NCBI GenBank assembly: GCA_018889975.1
Contig: CP076546.1
Location: 2,852,001 to 2,916,000 of the forward strand
Direction: 5' to 3'
DNA from: Bacillus sp. NP157
GTDB taxonomy: Bacteria; Pseudomonadota; Gammaproteobacteria; Xanthomonadales; Rhodanobacteraceae
DNA: 64,000 bases
The notes beneath the pieces were generated by a model. The model made no database searches. It was not told the DNA's origin and saw only the letters and a program-made list of their open reading frames with translations. The position numbers and the translations under genes are program-made. Shown here piece after piece: positions 18,350-27,487 of the stretch; within the stretch, counting starts at the first letter, position 1, and each line of letters starts with the position of its first letter.

Positions 18350-19792
18350 ATGGCCATTAGCGCGGACCACGCGACCAAGACCGGGGTTCCCCTCTGTGTC
18401 GACCTGGATGGCACGCTCATTCGTTCGGATCTCCTGATCGAATCGGCGCTTGCACTGTTGGCGAAGAATCCGCTGTCGATCATCTCGATGTTCGCCTGGC
18501 TGCTGCGCGGAAAGGCTTACCTCAAGAAGCAGATTGCCTTGCGCGTCGAGATCGATCCCGTCGCCCTGCCTTACAACACGGAGATCCTCGGCTGGCTTGT
18601 CGAACAGCGCAAGGAGCGCCTCGTCGTGCTTTGCACCGCGTCGGACGTCAAGCTGGCGGCCCCGGTGGCCGCGCATGCGGATGTCTTCGATGACCTGATC
18701 GCAAGCGACGGCGACGTCAACCTGTCCGGATCCAACAAGGCAAACGTATTGGTCGAGCGTTTCGGCGAAAAGGCGTTTGACTACATCGGCAACGCACCGG
18801 TCGACCTTGCCGTGTGGAAACACGCGCGAGCCGCCCTCGTCGTCGAAAGCGGGCACGCGCTTTCCGATGCAGCGGCCAAGGTAGCCACGGTCGAGCGTCG
18901 ATTCGAAGTGCGCCGGGGCGGCCTGCGCGTCTGGGCAAAGGCCCTGCGCGTGCATCAGTGGATCAAGAACGTTCTCGTCTTCTTGCCACTACTGGCATCG
19001 CACCGCATTTTCGACGTCGACGCCGTCGTAGCTACTGCGCTCGCCTTCTTCTGCTTCGGCCTGTGCGCTTCGAGCGTCTACCTGACGAACGACCTGCTCG
19101 ACCTCGCCGCCGACCGCCAGCACCACCGTAAACGGAACCGTCCGTTCGCGGCGGGAACCCTGCCGCTCATCGCCGGCCCCATCCTGACGGTCGTGCTGCT
19201 GGTCGCAGGCTTCAGCCTGGCTTTCGCCGTGTCGCACCAGTTCGTCGCGGTCCTGCTTGGGTACTACGTGCTGACGACGGCATACTCGTTCCAGCTCAAG
19301 CGGATGATGATGCTGGACGTCGTCGTACTGGCCACGCTGTACACCACGCGCATCCTCGCCGGCACGGCCGCCATCCACAGCAAGCCATCGTTCTGGCTGC
19401 TGGCTTTTTCCATGTTCATCTTCCTCAGCCTGGCCATGGTCAAGCGATACGTGGAGCTGCTTGCCCTGCAGGCCAGCGGCAAGGTGAAGGCAAGCGGCCG
19501 TGGCTACGACGTCGAAGACATCCCGCTGGTCCAGTCGCTCGGCGCATCCAGTGGCTACCTCGCCGTGCTCGTCCTCGCGCTCTACGTCGACAGCACGGCC
19601 AGCATGAAGCTTTACGAGCATCCGCATTACCTGTGGATGCTCTGCCCACTGCTCCTCTACTGGATCAGTCGCACCTGGGCCATTGCACATCGTGGCGTCA
19701 TGCACGACGACCCGGTGGTCTTCGCCGTGATGGACCGCACCAGCCGGATCATCGGCCTGATCGCCGCGGTGATCGTCGGGCTGGCCGTCTGA
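18350..19792 (+). CDS. HAD phosphatase fused to UbiA-type polyprenyl-phosphate phosphoribosyltransferase
   Basis: This 480-residue fusion has a HAD-like domain at residues 12-185 with motif I DLDGT (nucleophile Asp18). The UbiA domain, about 195-480, has the RVHQWIKN entry motif and the first Asp-rich motif NDLLDLAADRQHHRKRNRP (from residue 247), which resembles decaprenyl-phosphate 5-phosphoribosyltransferase (mycobacterial Rv3806c) more than ubiquinone enzymes. Eight or so TM helices follow. Inferred reactions: polyprenyl phosphate plus PRPP gives polyprenyl-P-5-phosphoribose, then the HAD domain removes the 5-phosphate. The DprE1- and DprE2-like genes directly downstream would finish a D-arabinose donor. 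GAGGGAAC precedes the ATG at 18350; the stop overlaps the next ATG (TGATG). Confidence 0.88.
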   Translation: MAISADHATKTGVPLCVDLDGTLIRSDLLIESALALLAKNPLSIISMFAWLLRGKAYLKKQIALRVEIDPVALPYNTEILGWLVEQRKERLVVLCTASDVKLAAPVAAHADVFDDLIASDGDVNLSGSNKANVLVERFGEKAFDYIGNAPVDLAVWKHARAALVVESGHALSDAAAKVATVERRFEVRRGGLRVWAKALRVHQWIKNVLVFLPLLASHRIFDVDAVVATALAFFCFGLCASSVYLTNDLLDLAADRQHHRKRNRPFAAGTLPLIAGPILTVVLLVAGFSLAFAVSHQFVAVLLGYYVLTTAYSFQLKRMMMLDVVVLATLYTTRILAGTAAIHSKPSFWLLAFSMFIFLSLAMVKRYVELLALQASGKVKASGRGYDVEDIPLVQSLGASSGYLAVLVLALYVDSTASMKLYEHPHYLWMLCPLLLYWISRTWAIAHRGVMHDDPVVFAVMDRTSRIIGLIAAVIVGLAV

Positions 19793-21096
19793 TGGGAGTC
19801 ACGGGGCGCTCGTGGGGTCGTTACCCCGTGACACACGAGACGGTGCTGCCACTGTCGGACAGGCATGCACCGTTGCCTGCCAGCGAGCGAAAAATGCTCC
19901 CGCTGGGCAATGCCCGTAGCTACGGCGACAGCTGCCTGAACGATGGCGGGGTCCTGCTCGCCACCCGGGGCCTGGACCACTTCATCGCGTTTGACCCGGC
20001 GACCGGCGTCGTCACGTGTGAAGCGGGCGTCCTTTTCTCGGACATCCTCGACCTGGCGGTGCCGCAGGGTTGGTTCCTGCCGGTCACGCCCGGCACGCGC
20101 TTCGTGACCGTGGGCGGTGCGATCGCCAACGATGTCCACGGCAAGAACCACCATCGCCTGGGGACCATCGGCCATCACGTCCTGGCATTTGAATTGCTGC
20201 GCACGGACGGAAGCCGGCGCCTGTGTTCTCCCAGTGAGAACGTGGACTGGTTCCATGCCACGCTGGGCGGCCTGGGCCTGACGGGTGTCGTGACGTGGGC
20301 GTCGATACAACTGCGGCGCATCCCTGGGCCGTGGATTGCCACTGAGTCGCACAAGTTCGGCGATCTCAACGGATTCTTCGAACTATCCGGTGCGTCCGAC
20401 CGCGACTATGAATATACCGTGGCGTGGATCGACTGCCTTGCGCGCGGAACGGCATTGGGCCGCGGCCTTTTCAGCCGCGCGAACCATGCGCCGTCGTTCC
20501 CGGATGCGCGCCCGTCGGCACCCGCGGGCCACCTGGCGATGCCGGTGACGCCTCCGTTTTCGCTCGTCAACAACCTCTCGCTGCGTGCCTTCAACCAGCT
20601 GTATTTCCACAAGCAGCGCAGGAAGCTGGTGCATGCGACCACGCACTACCAGCCATTCTTCTACCCGCTCGATGGCATCTCCCAGTGGAACCGCATGTAC
20701 GGCCCTCGCGGGTTCCTCCAGTATCAATGCGTCGTGCCACCCGCCGTCGCACGCGATGCCGTCCGGAACCTGATCGCGGCGATAGCACGCGCGGGCGCGG
20801 GCTCGTTCCTCGCGGTCCTCAAGCAGTTCGGCGACAGGCCATCGGTGGGCATGCTGTCATTCGCGCGGCCGGGTGCCACGCTTGCGCTGGACTTCCCGTT
20901 CCAGGGGAAAAAGACGCTCGACCTGCTCGACCGTCTCGATGCCATCACGGCCGAAGCCGGTGGCGCCGTCTATCCCGCGAAAGACGCACGCATGTCCGCC
21001 GACCATTTCCGGGCCTACTTCCCGGCCTGGGAGTCGTTCCAGGCATTCATCGATCCAGGCATGTCGTCTTCGTTCTGGCGACGCGTCGCAGGATGA
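19792..21096 (+). CDS. dprE1: DprE1-like FAD-dependent decaprenylphosphoryl-ribose 2'-oxidase
   Basis: This 434-residue enzyme aligns by eye along its length with mycobacterial DprE1: GNARSYGDSCLNDGG (FAD site), PVTPGTRFVTVGGAIANDVH then GKNHH (117-121), a YPLDGISQWNRMYGPRGFLQ stretch, and Lys397 in YPAKDAR corresponding to the essential Lys418. It would oxidise the ribose 2'-hydroxyl of polyprenyl-P-ribose. At the position of mycobacterial Cys387, the residue attacked by benzothiazinones, the sequence has Ala365 (LALDFP versus ICVDFP). It lacks the first ~15 residues of the mycobacterial protein. The ATG at 19792 overlaps the UbiA stop by one base and its own stop overlaps the next ATG, so the block is translationally coupled. 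Confidence 0.88.
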   Translation: MGVTGRSWGRYPVTHETVLPLSDRHAPLPASERKMLPLGNARSYGDSCLNDGGVLLATRGLDHFIAFDPATGVVTCEAGVLFSDILDLAVPQGWFLPVTPGTRFVTVGGAIANDVHGKNHHRLGTIGHHVLAFELLRTDGSRRLCSPSENVDWFHATLGGLGLTGVVTWASIQLRRIPGPWIATESHKFGDLNGFFELSGASDRDYEYTVAWIDCLARGTALGRGLFSRANHAPSFPDARPSAPAGHLAMPVTPPFSLVNNLSLRAFNQLYFHKQRRKLVHATTHYQPFFYPLDGISQWNRMYGPRGFLQYQCVVPPAVARDAVRNLIAAIARAGAGSFLAVLKQFGDRPSVGMLSFARPGATLALDFPFQGKKTLDLLDRLDAITAEAGGAVYPAKDARMSADHFRAYFPAWESFQAFIDPGMSSSFWRRVAG

Positions 21097-22706
21097 TTCC
21101 AGCGATCGGCGACAAGGCGGCGCGCGCCGTCGCCGTCATCGTGGCCGCCGGCATTTTGACCCTGCTGCTGGCAGGCATGGTTCGCCACTACGATCCGGTG
21201 CCATTCTTCGATGCGTGGGATGGTGACGTCGGGTTTTACCTTCGGCTCGGACAGGGCGATGGATCGGCGTGGTGGGGCTTCCATAACGAGCACCGCATCG
21301 TCCTGACGCGCTTGTTGTTCTACGCCGATAACGCATGGGCAGGCGGCGTCGGCATCGTACCGCTGTGTGCGAACGTCGTGCTCGCCGCCGCCATGGCCGG
21401 CGTCTTCATGGTATGCATCGGAACGCTCACGCGCCGATGGGCGCGTTGCGAACGCCTTCCCTGGATGGCGCTCGTCGTGGGCCTGGGCGCCTTCTGGTCG
21501 CAGGCACAGAATTTCACCTGGGCCTTCCAGCCGCAGTTTTTCCTCGCTTGCCTGTTGCCGCTGGCGGCGTGCCATGCCATCGCGCAGGCGTCCGCCAGCG
21601 CGCATCGCCTCGGCTGGTTCACGGCAGCGTGCGGTTTCGGCGTGCTTGCCCTGGGCAGCATGGCCAATGGCGTGCTGGCGTTGCCGATGGTTGCCGTGCT
21701 TGCCACATGCTTCGGCTTCGAACGCCGGTACATCATGGTGGCCGCCCTGCTCGCCGTGATGGGGCTCGCGACGGCGAGGCTGGGATACCCTCCGGGCGGC
21801 AGCATGCCGGCTTTTCCCTGGCGACATCCCGTGGGCCTGGCGGAGTTCGTTGCGCTGTACCTGGGCAGCCCACTGGGCGCGATGTTCGAAGTCAGCCACG
21901 CATCGCTCCTGATAGCGGCGCTCGCCGGCACATCGCTGGTGGCGGCCGTACTGGTCGCGTCAGCCCGGGCATGGCGCACCCGCGCGACCGAGCCGATGCG
22001 ACTGGCGCTGGTCGTTTTCACCGCCTACGTGCTTGCTTCGGCCCTTGCCACGGCAATCGGCCGATTCGATCTCGGGCCCGTCAGCGCGATGTCGGGCAGG
22101 TACTCGACACCCGTGCTCGCGGCGTGGAGCGCCGTGACCATCGCGCTGCTACCGGCCGCCGCGCCGGGGCGTGCCGTGGCATGGCTTCCCGCTTCGTGCC
22201 TCGTCGCGCTGCTTCCGATGCAGGCCACCTCCCTGCACCGCGACGGCGCCTCGCTCCACGCCAGGTCCCTTGCCGCGCTGGCCATCGAACTGCAGGTGGA
22301 TGACCCCACGACGCTCCAGTCGGTGTATCCGCGACCAGCCGATGTCCTAGCCACGGGACAGGCGGCCAGCAAGGCGCGCCTTGGTGTTTTCGGCCGTTGG
22401 CCGCTCGATGGGCTCTCGGCGACGATGGGTGCCCACGTGCCTCGCGACGCCTGCCTGGGGCGGGTAATGGCCATGCACGGCCTGCCCGGCACCCTGTTGA
22501 CCCGTTTCTCCGTCGCTGGTGACGGCGCTACCGCTGCGCTTCCCGCCGCCGTGGTGCTGGCGGATAGTCAAGGTACAATCGTGGGTGCGGCCTTGCGCGT
22601 GCCTGAAGGCACCACGTCGACCGTCGATTACGACGGGTATCTACCAGGGCCTTCCACCCTTGCCCAGGGGCCGGCAAACGCCTGCCAGCCCCCCACCGAT
22701 CGTTAA
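21093..22706 (+). CDS. Polytopic membrane protein of the arabinose cassette, possible glycosyltransferase
   Basis: This 537-residue protein has about nine to eleven hydrophobic segments between residues 10 and 390, then a hydrophilic C-terminal region of about 140 residues. An early periplasmic-type loop contains PFFDAWDGDVGFYLRLGQGD and WWGFHNEHRIVLTRLL; acidic residues in the first loop are a hallmark of GT-C enzymes that use polyprenyl-phosphate sugars. No family was recognised with certainty. The ATG at 21093 overlaps the DprE1 stop (ATGA), and the DprE2-like gene follows, so it sits inside the donor-synthesis cassette. A role as the transferase using polyprenyl-P-arabinose is a reasonable but untested inference. 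Confidence 0.72.
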   Translation: MIPAIGDKAARAVAVIVAAGILTLLLAGMVRHYDPVPFFDAWDGDVGFYLRLGQGDGSAWWGFHNEHRIVLTRLLFYADNAWAGGVGIVPLCANVVLAAAMAGVFMVCIGTLTRRWARCERLPWMALVVGLGAFWSQAQNFTWAFQPQFFLACLLPLAACHAIAQASASAHRLGWFTAACGFGVLALGSMANGVLALPMVAVLATCFGFERRYIMVAALLAVMGLATARLGYPPGGSMPAFPWRHPVGLAEFVALYLGSPLGAMFEVSHASLLIAALAGTSLVAAVLVASARAWRTRATEPMRLALVVFTAYVLASALATAIGRFDLGPVSAMSGRYSTPVLAAWSAVTIALLPAAAPGRAVAWLPASCLVALLPMQATSLHRDGASLHARSLAALAIELQVDDPTTLQSVYPRPADVLATGQAASKARLGVFGRWPLDGLSATMGAHVPRDACLGRVMAMHGLPGTLLTRFSVAGDGATAALPAAVVLADSQGTIVGAALRVPEGTTSTVDYDGYLPGPSTLAQGPANACQPPTDR

Positions 22707-22724
22707 TTATTGTCCGGAGCGACT

Positions 22725-23462
22725 ATGCAGCGTGTCCTCATCATAGGCGCCACTTCCGCCATCGCGGAAGCCACCGCCCGCATCTACGCGGAGCGTGGTT
22801 CGCGCCTTCACCTCGTGGCGCGCACGCCCGCCCGCCTGGACACGGTCGTGGAAGACCTGCGGATCCGCGGCGCGGCCGACGTGGGGCGTGACGCGCTCGA
22901 CATCAACGATCTCGGCCGCCACGCCGCAGTGCTGGACTCGGCATGGGCGGCGCTCGGCGATGTCGACGTCGTGCTCGTTGCCCACGGCACGCTGCCGGAC
23001 CAGAAGGCCTGCGAGACATCCGTCGACACCGCGATGGCTGAATTCGCCACCAATGCCACCTCGACCATCGCCCTGCTTACGCTGCTCGCCCAGCGAATGG
23101 AGGGCGCGGGCCACGGCAGCATCGCCGTGATTTCTTCGGTGGCAGGCGATCGCGGCCGTGCGAGCAATTACCTTTACGGCTCTGCCAAGGCTGCCGTCAG
23201 CACGTTCTGCAGCGGCCTTCGCCAGCGCCTCTCCAGGCGCGGCGTCGACGTGGTCACGATCAAGCCTGGGTTCGTCGACACCCCGATGACGCGGGAATTC
23301 AAGAAGGGCGCACTGTGGGCAAAGCCCGATGCGGTCGCCGCCGGGATCGTCAAGGCCATCGACAAGCGCAAACCGGTCGCCTACCTGCCCTGGTTCTGGT
23401 TCGTCATCATGACGATCATCCGCTCGGTTCCCGAATTCATCTTCAAGCGAGTCAGTCTTTAA
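22725..23462 (+). CDS. dprE2: DprE2-like short-chain reductase (decaprenylphosphoryl-2-keto-ribose reductase)
   Basis: This 245-residue SDR has the nucleotide site GATSAIA (8-14) and catalytic Ser137/138, Tyr151 and Lys155 (YGSAK). The region ISSVAGDRGRASNYLYGSAK resembles the equivalent stretch of mycobacterial DprE2, as does the hydrophobic C-terminus (IIRSVPEFIFKRVSL), which is not a common SDR feature and may sit on the membrane. It would reduce the 2'-keto intermediate from DprE1 to the arabino form. The ATG at 22725 has a CGGAG site; a TTG at 22710 is less likely. Three bases separate it from the next gene. A general SDR function cannot be excluded, but the neighbourhood makes DprE2 much the better reading. 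Confidence 0.86.
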   Translation: MQRVLIIGATSAIAEATARIYAERGSRLHLVARTPARLDTVVEDLRIRGAADVGRDALDINDLGRHAAVLDSAWAALGDVDVVLVAHGTLPDQKACETSVDTAMAEFATNATSTIALLTLLAQRMEGAGHGSIAVISSVAGDRGRASNYLYGSAKAAVSTFCSGLRQRLSRRGVDVVTIKPGFVDTPMTREFKKGALWAKPDAVAAGIVKAIDKRKPVAYLPWFWFVIMTIIRSVPEFIFKRVSL

Positions 23463-23465
23463 GCC

Positions 23466-24410
23466 ATGCCAGCCAAGCACGAAAAAATCGTCCTGACCGG
23501 TGCGGCCGGCCTCGTCGGCCAGAACCTCATCGTCGAGCTGAAAAGCCAGGGGTTCACCAACCTGGTGGCGATCGACAAGCATGCCTACAACATGGGCATC
23601 CTCCGTGAACTGCACCCGGATGTCGTCGCGATCGACGCGGACGTCGCCGAGCGCGGGCCCTGGGAAGAGGCATTCGACGGGGCGGCTTGCGTGGTCCAGC
23701 TGCACGCACAGATCACCAGCAAGTACCCCGAGGAATTCGTCCGCAACAACATCGACGCCACGGTGATCGTGCTCGACGCCATCAAGCGCCATGCCGTGCC
23801 TTACCTCGTGCATATCAGCTCGTCGGTCGTGGTGTCGGTCGCCAACGACGATTACACCAACACGAAGAAGGCCCAGGAGAAACTGGTCGTGGAGTCGGGC
23901 ATCCGCCATTGCGCGCTGCGCCCCACGCTGATGTTCGGCTGGTTCGATCCGAAGCACTTCGGCTGGCTTTCCCGCTTCATGGCGAAGACGCCGGTGTTTC
24001 CGATCCCGGGCGACGGCCGCTACATGCGCCAGCCGCTCTATGAGCGCGACTTCTGCCGCTGCATCGCCGACTGCATCGTGCGCGAACGCAATGGCGAGAT
24101 CTACGATGTCGTGGGCGACACGCGCATCGACTACGTCGACATCATCCACACGATCAAGAAGGCGAAAGGCCTGCGTACCTGGATCCTGCACATTCCCTAT
24201 GGTCTGTTCGGATTCCTGCTTCGCGTCTACGCCCTGTTCAGCGGCAAACCGCCGTTCACCGCAGACCAGCTCAAGGCGCTCAGCGCAGGCGACGATTTCA
24301 AGGGCGTGGATACCGAGGCCACGTTTGGCGTCCGGCAGACGCCGTTTGCCGACGCCGTCCGGGAAAGCTACTGCGACCCACGCTATTCCAGCATCGTATT
24401 GAAGCGCTGA
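23466..24410 (+). CDS. Extended-SDR NAD-dependent epimerase/dehydratase
   Basis: This 314-residue protein of the extended SDR (nucleotide-sugar epimerase) class has the glycine motif TGAAGLVG near the N-terminus, HISSSVVVS before the catalytic region, Tyr/Lys in YTNTK, and the downstream RPTLMFG segment. A hydrophobic stretch (ILHIPYGLFGFLLRVYALF) near residue 245 is unusual for a soluble epimerase and suggests membrane association or a lipid-linked substrate. It lies three bases after the DprE2-like gene and 24 bases before the FAD enzyme. The substrate is unknown; the context suggests a nucleotide- or lipid-linked sugar. Confidence 0.82.
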   Translation: MPAKHEKIVLTGAAGLVGQNLIVELKSQGFTNLVAIDKHAYNMGILRELHPDVVAIDADVAERGPWEEAFDGAACVVQLHAQITSKYPEEFVRNNIDATVIVLDAIKRHAVPYLVHISSSVVVSVANDDYTNTKKAQEKLVVESGIRHCALRPTLMFGWFDPKHFGWLSRFMAKTPVFPIPGDGRYMRQPLYERDFCRCIADCIVRERNGEIYDVVGDTRIDYVDIIHTIKKAKGLRTWILHIPYGLFGFLLRVYALFSGKPPFTADQLKALSAGDDFKGVDTEATFGVRQTPFADAVRESYCDPRYSSIVLKR

Positions 24411-24434
24411 GGCGCTCCTGACCGGATCATCGAC

Positions 24435-25733
24435 ATGACCCAGCCACAACGCATCGCCGTCCTCGGCGCCGGCCCGATGGGCCTCGCCGTCGCTTATCAG
24501 CTAGCCCGCGACGGACACCACCCCGTGGTCTTCGAGGCGGATGACCGCGTCGGCGGCATGACGGCGTGCTTCGACTTCAACGGCCTCAGCATCGAGCGCT
24601 ACTACCACTTCCATTGCATCTCCGACGCAGGGTTCCTCACCATGCTCGACGAGCTTGGCCTCGCCGACCGCATGCGCTGGACCGAGACGAAGATGGGTTA
24701 TTGGTACGGCAAGCAGCTCCAGCCGTGGGGCAACCCCATCGCCCTGCTGAAGTTCAGGGGCCTGGGCATGGTGGCCAAGGTGCGCTATGGCCTGCACGCC
24801 TTCCTGTCCACCAAGCGCAGGCGTGAAGACTGGCGTCCGCTCGACCACGTCGAAGCGACCAGCTGGATCCACCGCTGGGTGGGCGACGAAGCGTGGCGCG
24901 TCCTCTGGAAGCGCCTGTTCGACTACAAGTTCTACGACTACAGCGATAACCTCTCCGCCGCGTGGATCTGGAGCCGGATCCGGCGCATCGGCACGTCCCG
25001 CTACAGCATGTTCCGCGAGAAGCTGGGCTACCTCGAAGGCGGTTCCGACACGCTGCTGAACGGCATGAAGCAGTGGATCGAAGCCCATGGCGGCGAGATC
25101 CGCCTGTCGACGCCCGTCCGGAAGGTCGTGCTTGCAGGTGGACGCGTCCAGGGCGTCGAGACCGCCGCCGGCATCGAAACGTTCGACAAGGTCGTCAGCA
25201 CCGTGCCGCTACCCTTCGTCCCCCGCCTGATCCCCGATCTCCCGGCCGACATCAGCAGTCAATTCGCCGCGCTAAAGAACGTCGCCGTGGTTTGCGTGAT
25301 CGCCAAGCTAAGGAAGCGGGTCACGGAAAACTTCTGGCTGAACACCAACGACGACGACATGGATATCCCGGGCCTGGTGGAATACACCAACCTGCGCCCG
25401 CTCGATCACCATGTGGTGTACGTCCCTTTCTACATGCCTGGCGAACATCCCAAGTACGGCGACTCGGACGACGTGTTCACCGACAAGGTCCGCCGCTACC
25501 TCAAGATGATCAACCCCTCGCTGGCGGATGACGATTTCATCGACATCCGGGCCAATCGCTATCGTTACGCGCAACCGATCTGCCCGCCTGGCTACCTGGA
25601 AAGTATTCCGCCGCGGAAGCTGCCCATCGATGGGCTCTGGGTCGCAGACACGTCGCATTACTACCCCGAAGACCGCGGCATCTCGGAAAGCATCGATTTC
25701 GGCCGGATGATGGCGAAAGAGGTTTCGGCGTGA
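24435..25733 (+). CDS. FAD-dependent amine-oxidase/UDP-galactopyranose-mutase-like oxidoreductase
   Basis: This 432-residue flavoprotein has the N-terminal dinucleotide site [19 protein letters not shown] and the [10 protein letters not shown] motif, and the C-terminal FAD motif [19 protein letters not shown]. The middle resembles the NAD(P)/FAD oxidoreductases (protoporphyrinogen-oxidase or UDP-galactopyranose-mutase superfamily) common in O-antigen loci. A mutase-type isomerisation of a sugar ring is possible, but the motif set does not prove UGM activity. The stop overlaps the GTG of the GtrA gene (GTGA). Its tight position behind the epimerase suggests the two act on the same pathway. Confidence 0.8.
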   Translation: MTQPQRIAVLGAGPMGLAVAYQLARDGHHPVVFEADDRVGGMTACFDFNGLSIERYYHFHCISDAGFLTMLDELGLADRMRWTETKMGYWYGKQLQPWGNPIALLKFRGLGMVAKVRYGLHAFLSTKRRREDWRPLDHVEATSWIHRWVGDEAWRVLWKRLFDYKFYDYSDNLSAAWIWSRIRRIGTSRYSMFREKLGYLEGGSDTLLNGMKQWIEAHGGEIRLSTPVRKVVLAGGRVQGVETAAGIETFDKVVSTVPLPFVPRLIPDLPADISSQFAALKNVAVVCVIAKLRKRVTENFWLNTNDDDMDIPGLVEYTNLRPLDHHVVYVPFYMPGEHPKYGDSDDVFTDKVRRYLKMINPSLADDDFIDIRANRYRYAQPICPPGYLESIPPRKLPIDGLWVADTSHYYPEDRGISESIDFGRMMAKEVSA

Positions 25734-26158
25734 CGTCCGCATCGCCATCACCTTCCAGGAACGGCAGCCCGTTCAGGTCACAGTTCGTGCTGTTTATCCT
25801 GGTCGGTGGTACGGCGGCGGCGGTCAATTTCTTCTCGCGCATCATGTTCAGCTTGTGGCTGGACTATGCGACTGCCATCGTCCTCGCCTATCTGCTCGGC
25901 ATGACGACCGCATTCATCCTGAATCGGCTTTTCGTATTCCGTGCCACCACGACGGCCCTGCATCACCAGATGATGTGGTTTGCCATCGTCAACCTATTGG
26001 CGATTGCGCAGACACTCGCCATCAGCCTGTTGCTGGCGCGCTGGCTACTTCCCGCCATCGGCTGGACATGGGAGCCTGAACTATGCGCACATGCCGTTGG
26101 CGTCGCCGTCCCGGTCGTTACCAGCTACATCGGGCACAAACGACTTTCTTTTCGTTGA
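25730..26158 (+). CDS. GtrA-family small membrane protein
   Basis: This 142-residue protein has four TM helices and the family landmarks [17 protein letters not shown] near the N-terminus and [11 protein letters not shown] in the middle, ending in [11 protein letters not shown]. GtrA proteins are thought to flip polyprenyl-phosphate-linked sugars across the inner membrane. It begins with a GTG overlapping the stop of the FAD enzyme. In this cassette it is the natural candidate for flipping a polyprenyl-P-sugar to the periplasm. A second, unrelated-looking GtrA copy lies at 44637 next to manB. Confidence 0.9.
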   Translation: MTSASPSPSRNGSPFRSQFVLFILVGGTAAAVNFFSRIMFSLWLDYATAIVLAYLLGMTTAFILNRLFVFRATTTALHHQMMWFAIVNLLAIAQTLAISLLLARWLLPAIGWTWEPELCAHAVGVAVPVVTSYIGHKRLSFR

Positions 26159-26180
26159 CCAAGACAGACGCCCCAAGACG

Positions 26181-27461
26181 ATGAGCCATCCCGCAATCCA
26201 GCCCTCGAACCACCGAAGCGCGTTCCCCGCGTTCGTGCTGCTATTCCTGGTGATGGCCTACAAGGCGAACGATGCCTTGACCATCCCCCAGTTCTTTGCG
26301 GAAGACGTCTCGATCTTCTTCAAGGGCCAGCTGGGTCACGTCTTGCCCCAGGTTTGGGTGCCATACGCGGGATATCTTCACTTCATCCCACGCGTCGTCG
26401 CCTGGATAGGCTCATGGTTTGGATCGGCCAAGGCACCGCTGGTCTATAACCTGGCCGCCGTTGCGCTGTCCGCGGGCGCCATCTCGTACACCTGCCACCG
26501 GTTTCGGGATATCGTGCCGCTCCCGCTGGCGATGCTTACCTTCATCGCCGTCCCTGTCAGTGGCGAAATCCTGGGCACGATTACGAATGCCCAATGGTTT
26601 TTACAGTTCGTGATCGCCGCTGCATGCCTCACCGAACCCAGCACCGCGGCAAGCGGACGGAGACGATGGCTGCGAGACGCTTGTCTCCTGGCCATCGCGC
26701 TTACGGGCCCATTCTCGATCATGCTCGTCATCCTGTTGGGCGGCATCGCGCTGGCCTCCCTGGTCGATCGGCGAGCCGGGTGGTCCATGTTCGGTGGGCA
26801 GCTCGCCAACTGGACGGCACGGGTGGACCGACGCGCTGTGGCGGCCGTGGCCGTGGGTGCCGTTGTCCAGGTTGGCTTCGTGCTCGGGCACGCGCCTGAG
26901 AAATCAGAAGCGCAGAGAGGTGTTCTCGAGCTTCTGCGGATCACCCTGACCGATCTCGCCCCGATCCACACGTTTGGCAAGGATTTCCTCACCGGCAACG
27001 GCTGGCTGGTGGTCTACGCGATCGGCGTGGTGGCCCTCGTGCGCGGGGGACGCATGGAGGGAAGGAAGCGGCTGGCGGTACTTGCGATGCTCGCCTTCGC
27101 GTGTGCGGAGATGTTCGCGCCTGTCCGACTCAAAGAGGTCGAGCCGCTGTATCAGTTCCTGCTATCCGATCGATATTTCTACGTATTCAAGGTCGTATTC
27201 TGGTGGGCCGTTTATGCCGCCATAGTGACCCAGGGCAGCCTCTCGCGTGCGGACGCGGCGCGCATCGTTACCTTGTTCGTCGCACTCGTCGCTGCGGGAA
27301 ATATCGACCATCTTCGTCGACCGCCTTTCGCGGACCTGCATTGGAAGCAGACTGCCCGCGAGCTCCGGTCACCAGGGCCGCATACCGTGTTCACCAATCC
27401 TCCGGGCTGGGGAGTCATCATCGACGGACCGCCGGCCGATCCCTCCAAGACCCAGCCCTGA
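26181..27461 (+). CDS. Polytopic membrane protein, unknown family
   Basis: This 426-residue protein has about eight to ten hydrophobic segments. An early loop holds IPQFFAEDVSIFFKGQLGH and another YAGYLHFIPRVVAWIGSW; the acidic pair in the first loop and the Tyr-rich loops resemble uncharacterised O-antigen or teichoic-type glycosyltransferase membrane proteins. The C-terminus is a short periplasmic or cytoplasmic tail with HTVFTNPPGWGVIIDGPPAD. No confident family assignment. The ATG at 26181 follows the GtrA stop by 22 nt. A/T content looks higher than in the flanking housekeeping genes, which would fit transfer, but I did not compute it. Confidence 0.7.
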   Translation: MSHPAIQPSNHRSAFPAFVLLFLVMAYKANDALTIPQFFAEDVSIFFKGQLGHVLPQVWVPYAGYLHFIPRVVAWIGSWFGSAKAPLVYNLAAVALSAGAISYTCHRFRDIVPLPLAMLTFIAVPVSGEILGTITNAQWFLQFVIAAACLTEPSTAASGRRRWLRDACLLAIALTGPFSIMLVILLGGIALASLVDRRAGWSMFGGQLANWTARVDRRAVAAVAVGAVVQVGFVLGHAPEKSEAQRGVLELLRITLTDLAPIHTFGKDFLTGNGWLVVYAIGVVALVRGGRMEGRKRLAVLAMLAFACAEMFAPVRLKEVEPLYQFLLSDRYFYVFKVVFWWAVYAAIVTQGSLSRADAARIVTLFVALVAAGNIDHLRRPPFADLHWKQTARELRSPGPHTVFTNPPGWGVIIDGPPADPSKTQP

Positions 27462-27487
27462 CGCTCACCCACTACCCGGATACCTCC

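Noticed and set aside
22707-24449. Antisense reading frame of 580 codons over the DprE2 and epimerase genes
   Set aside because: Composition (Asp/His/Val/Ala/Arg-rich) and lack of motifs mark it as the reverse shadow of real coding sequence.
26305-26313. Perfect met-box octamers AGACGTCT (also near 28541 and 32160)
   Set aside because: All occur singly inside coding sequences; MetJ operators need tandem copies near promoters.
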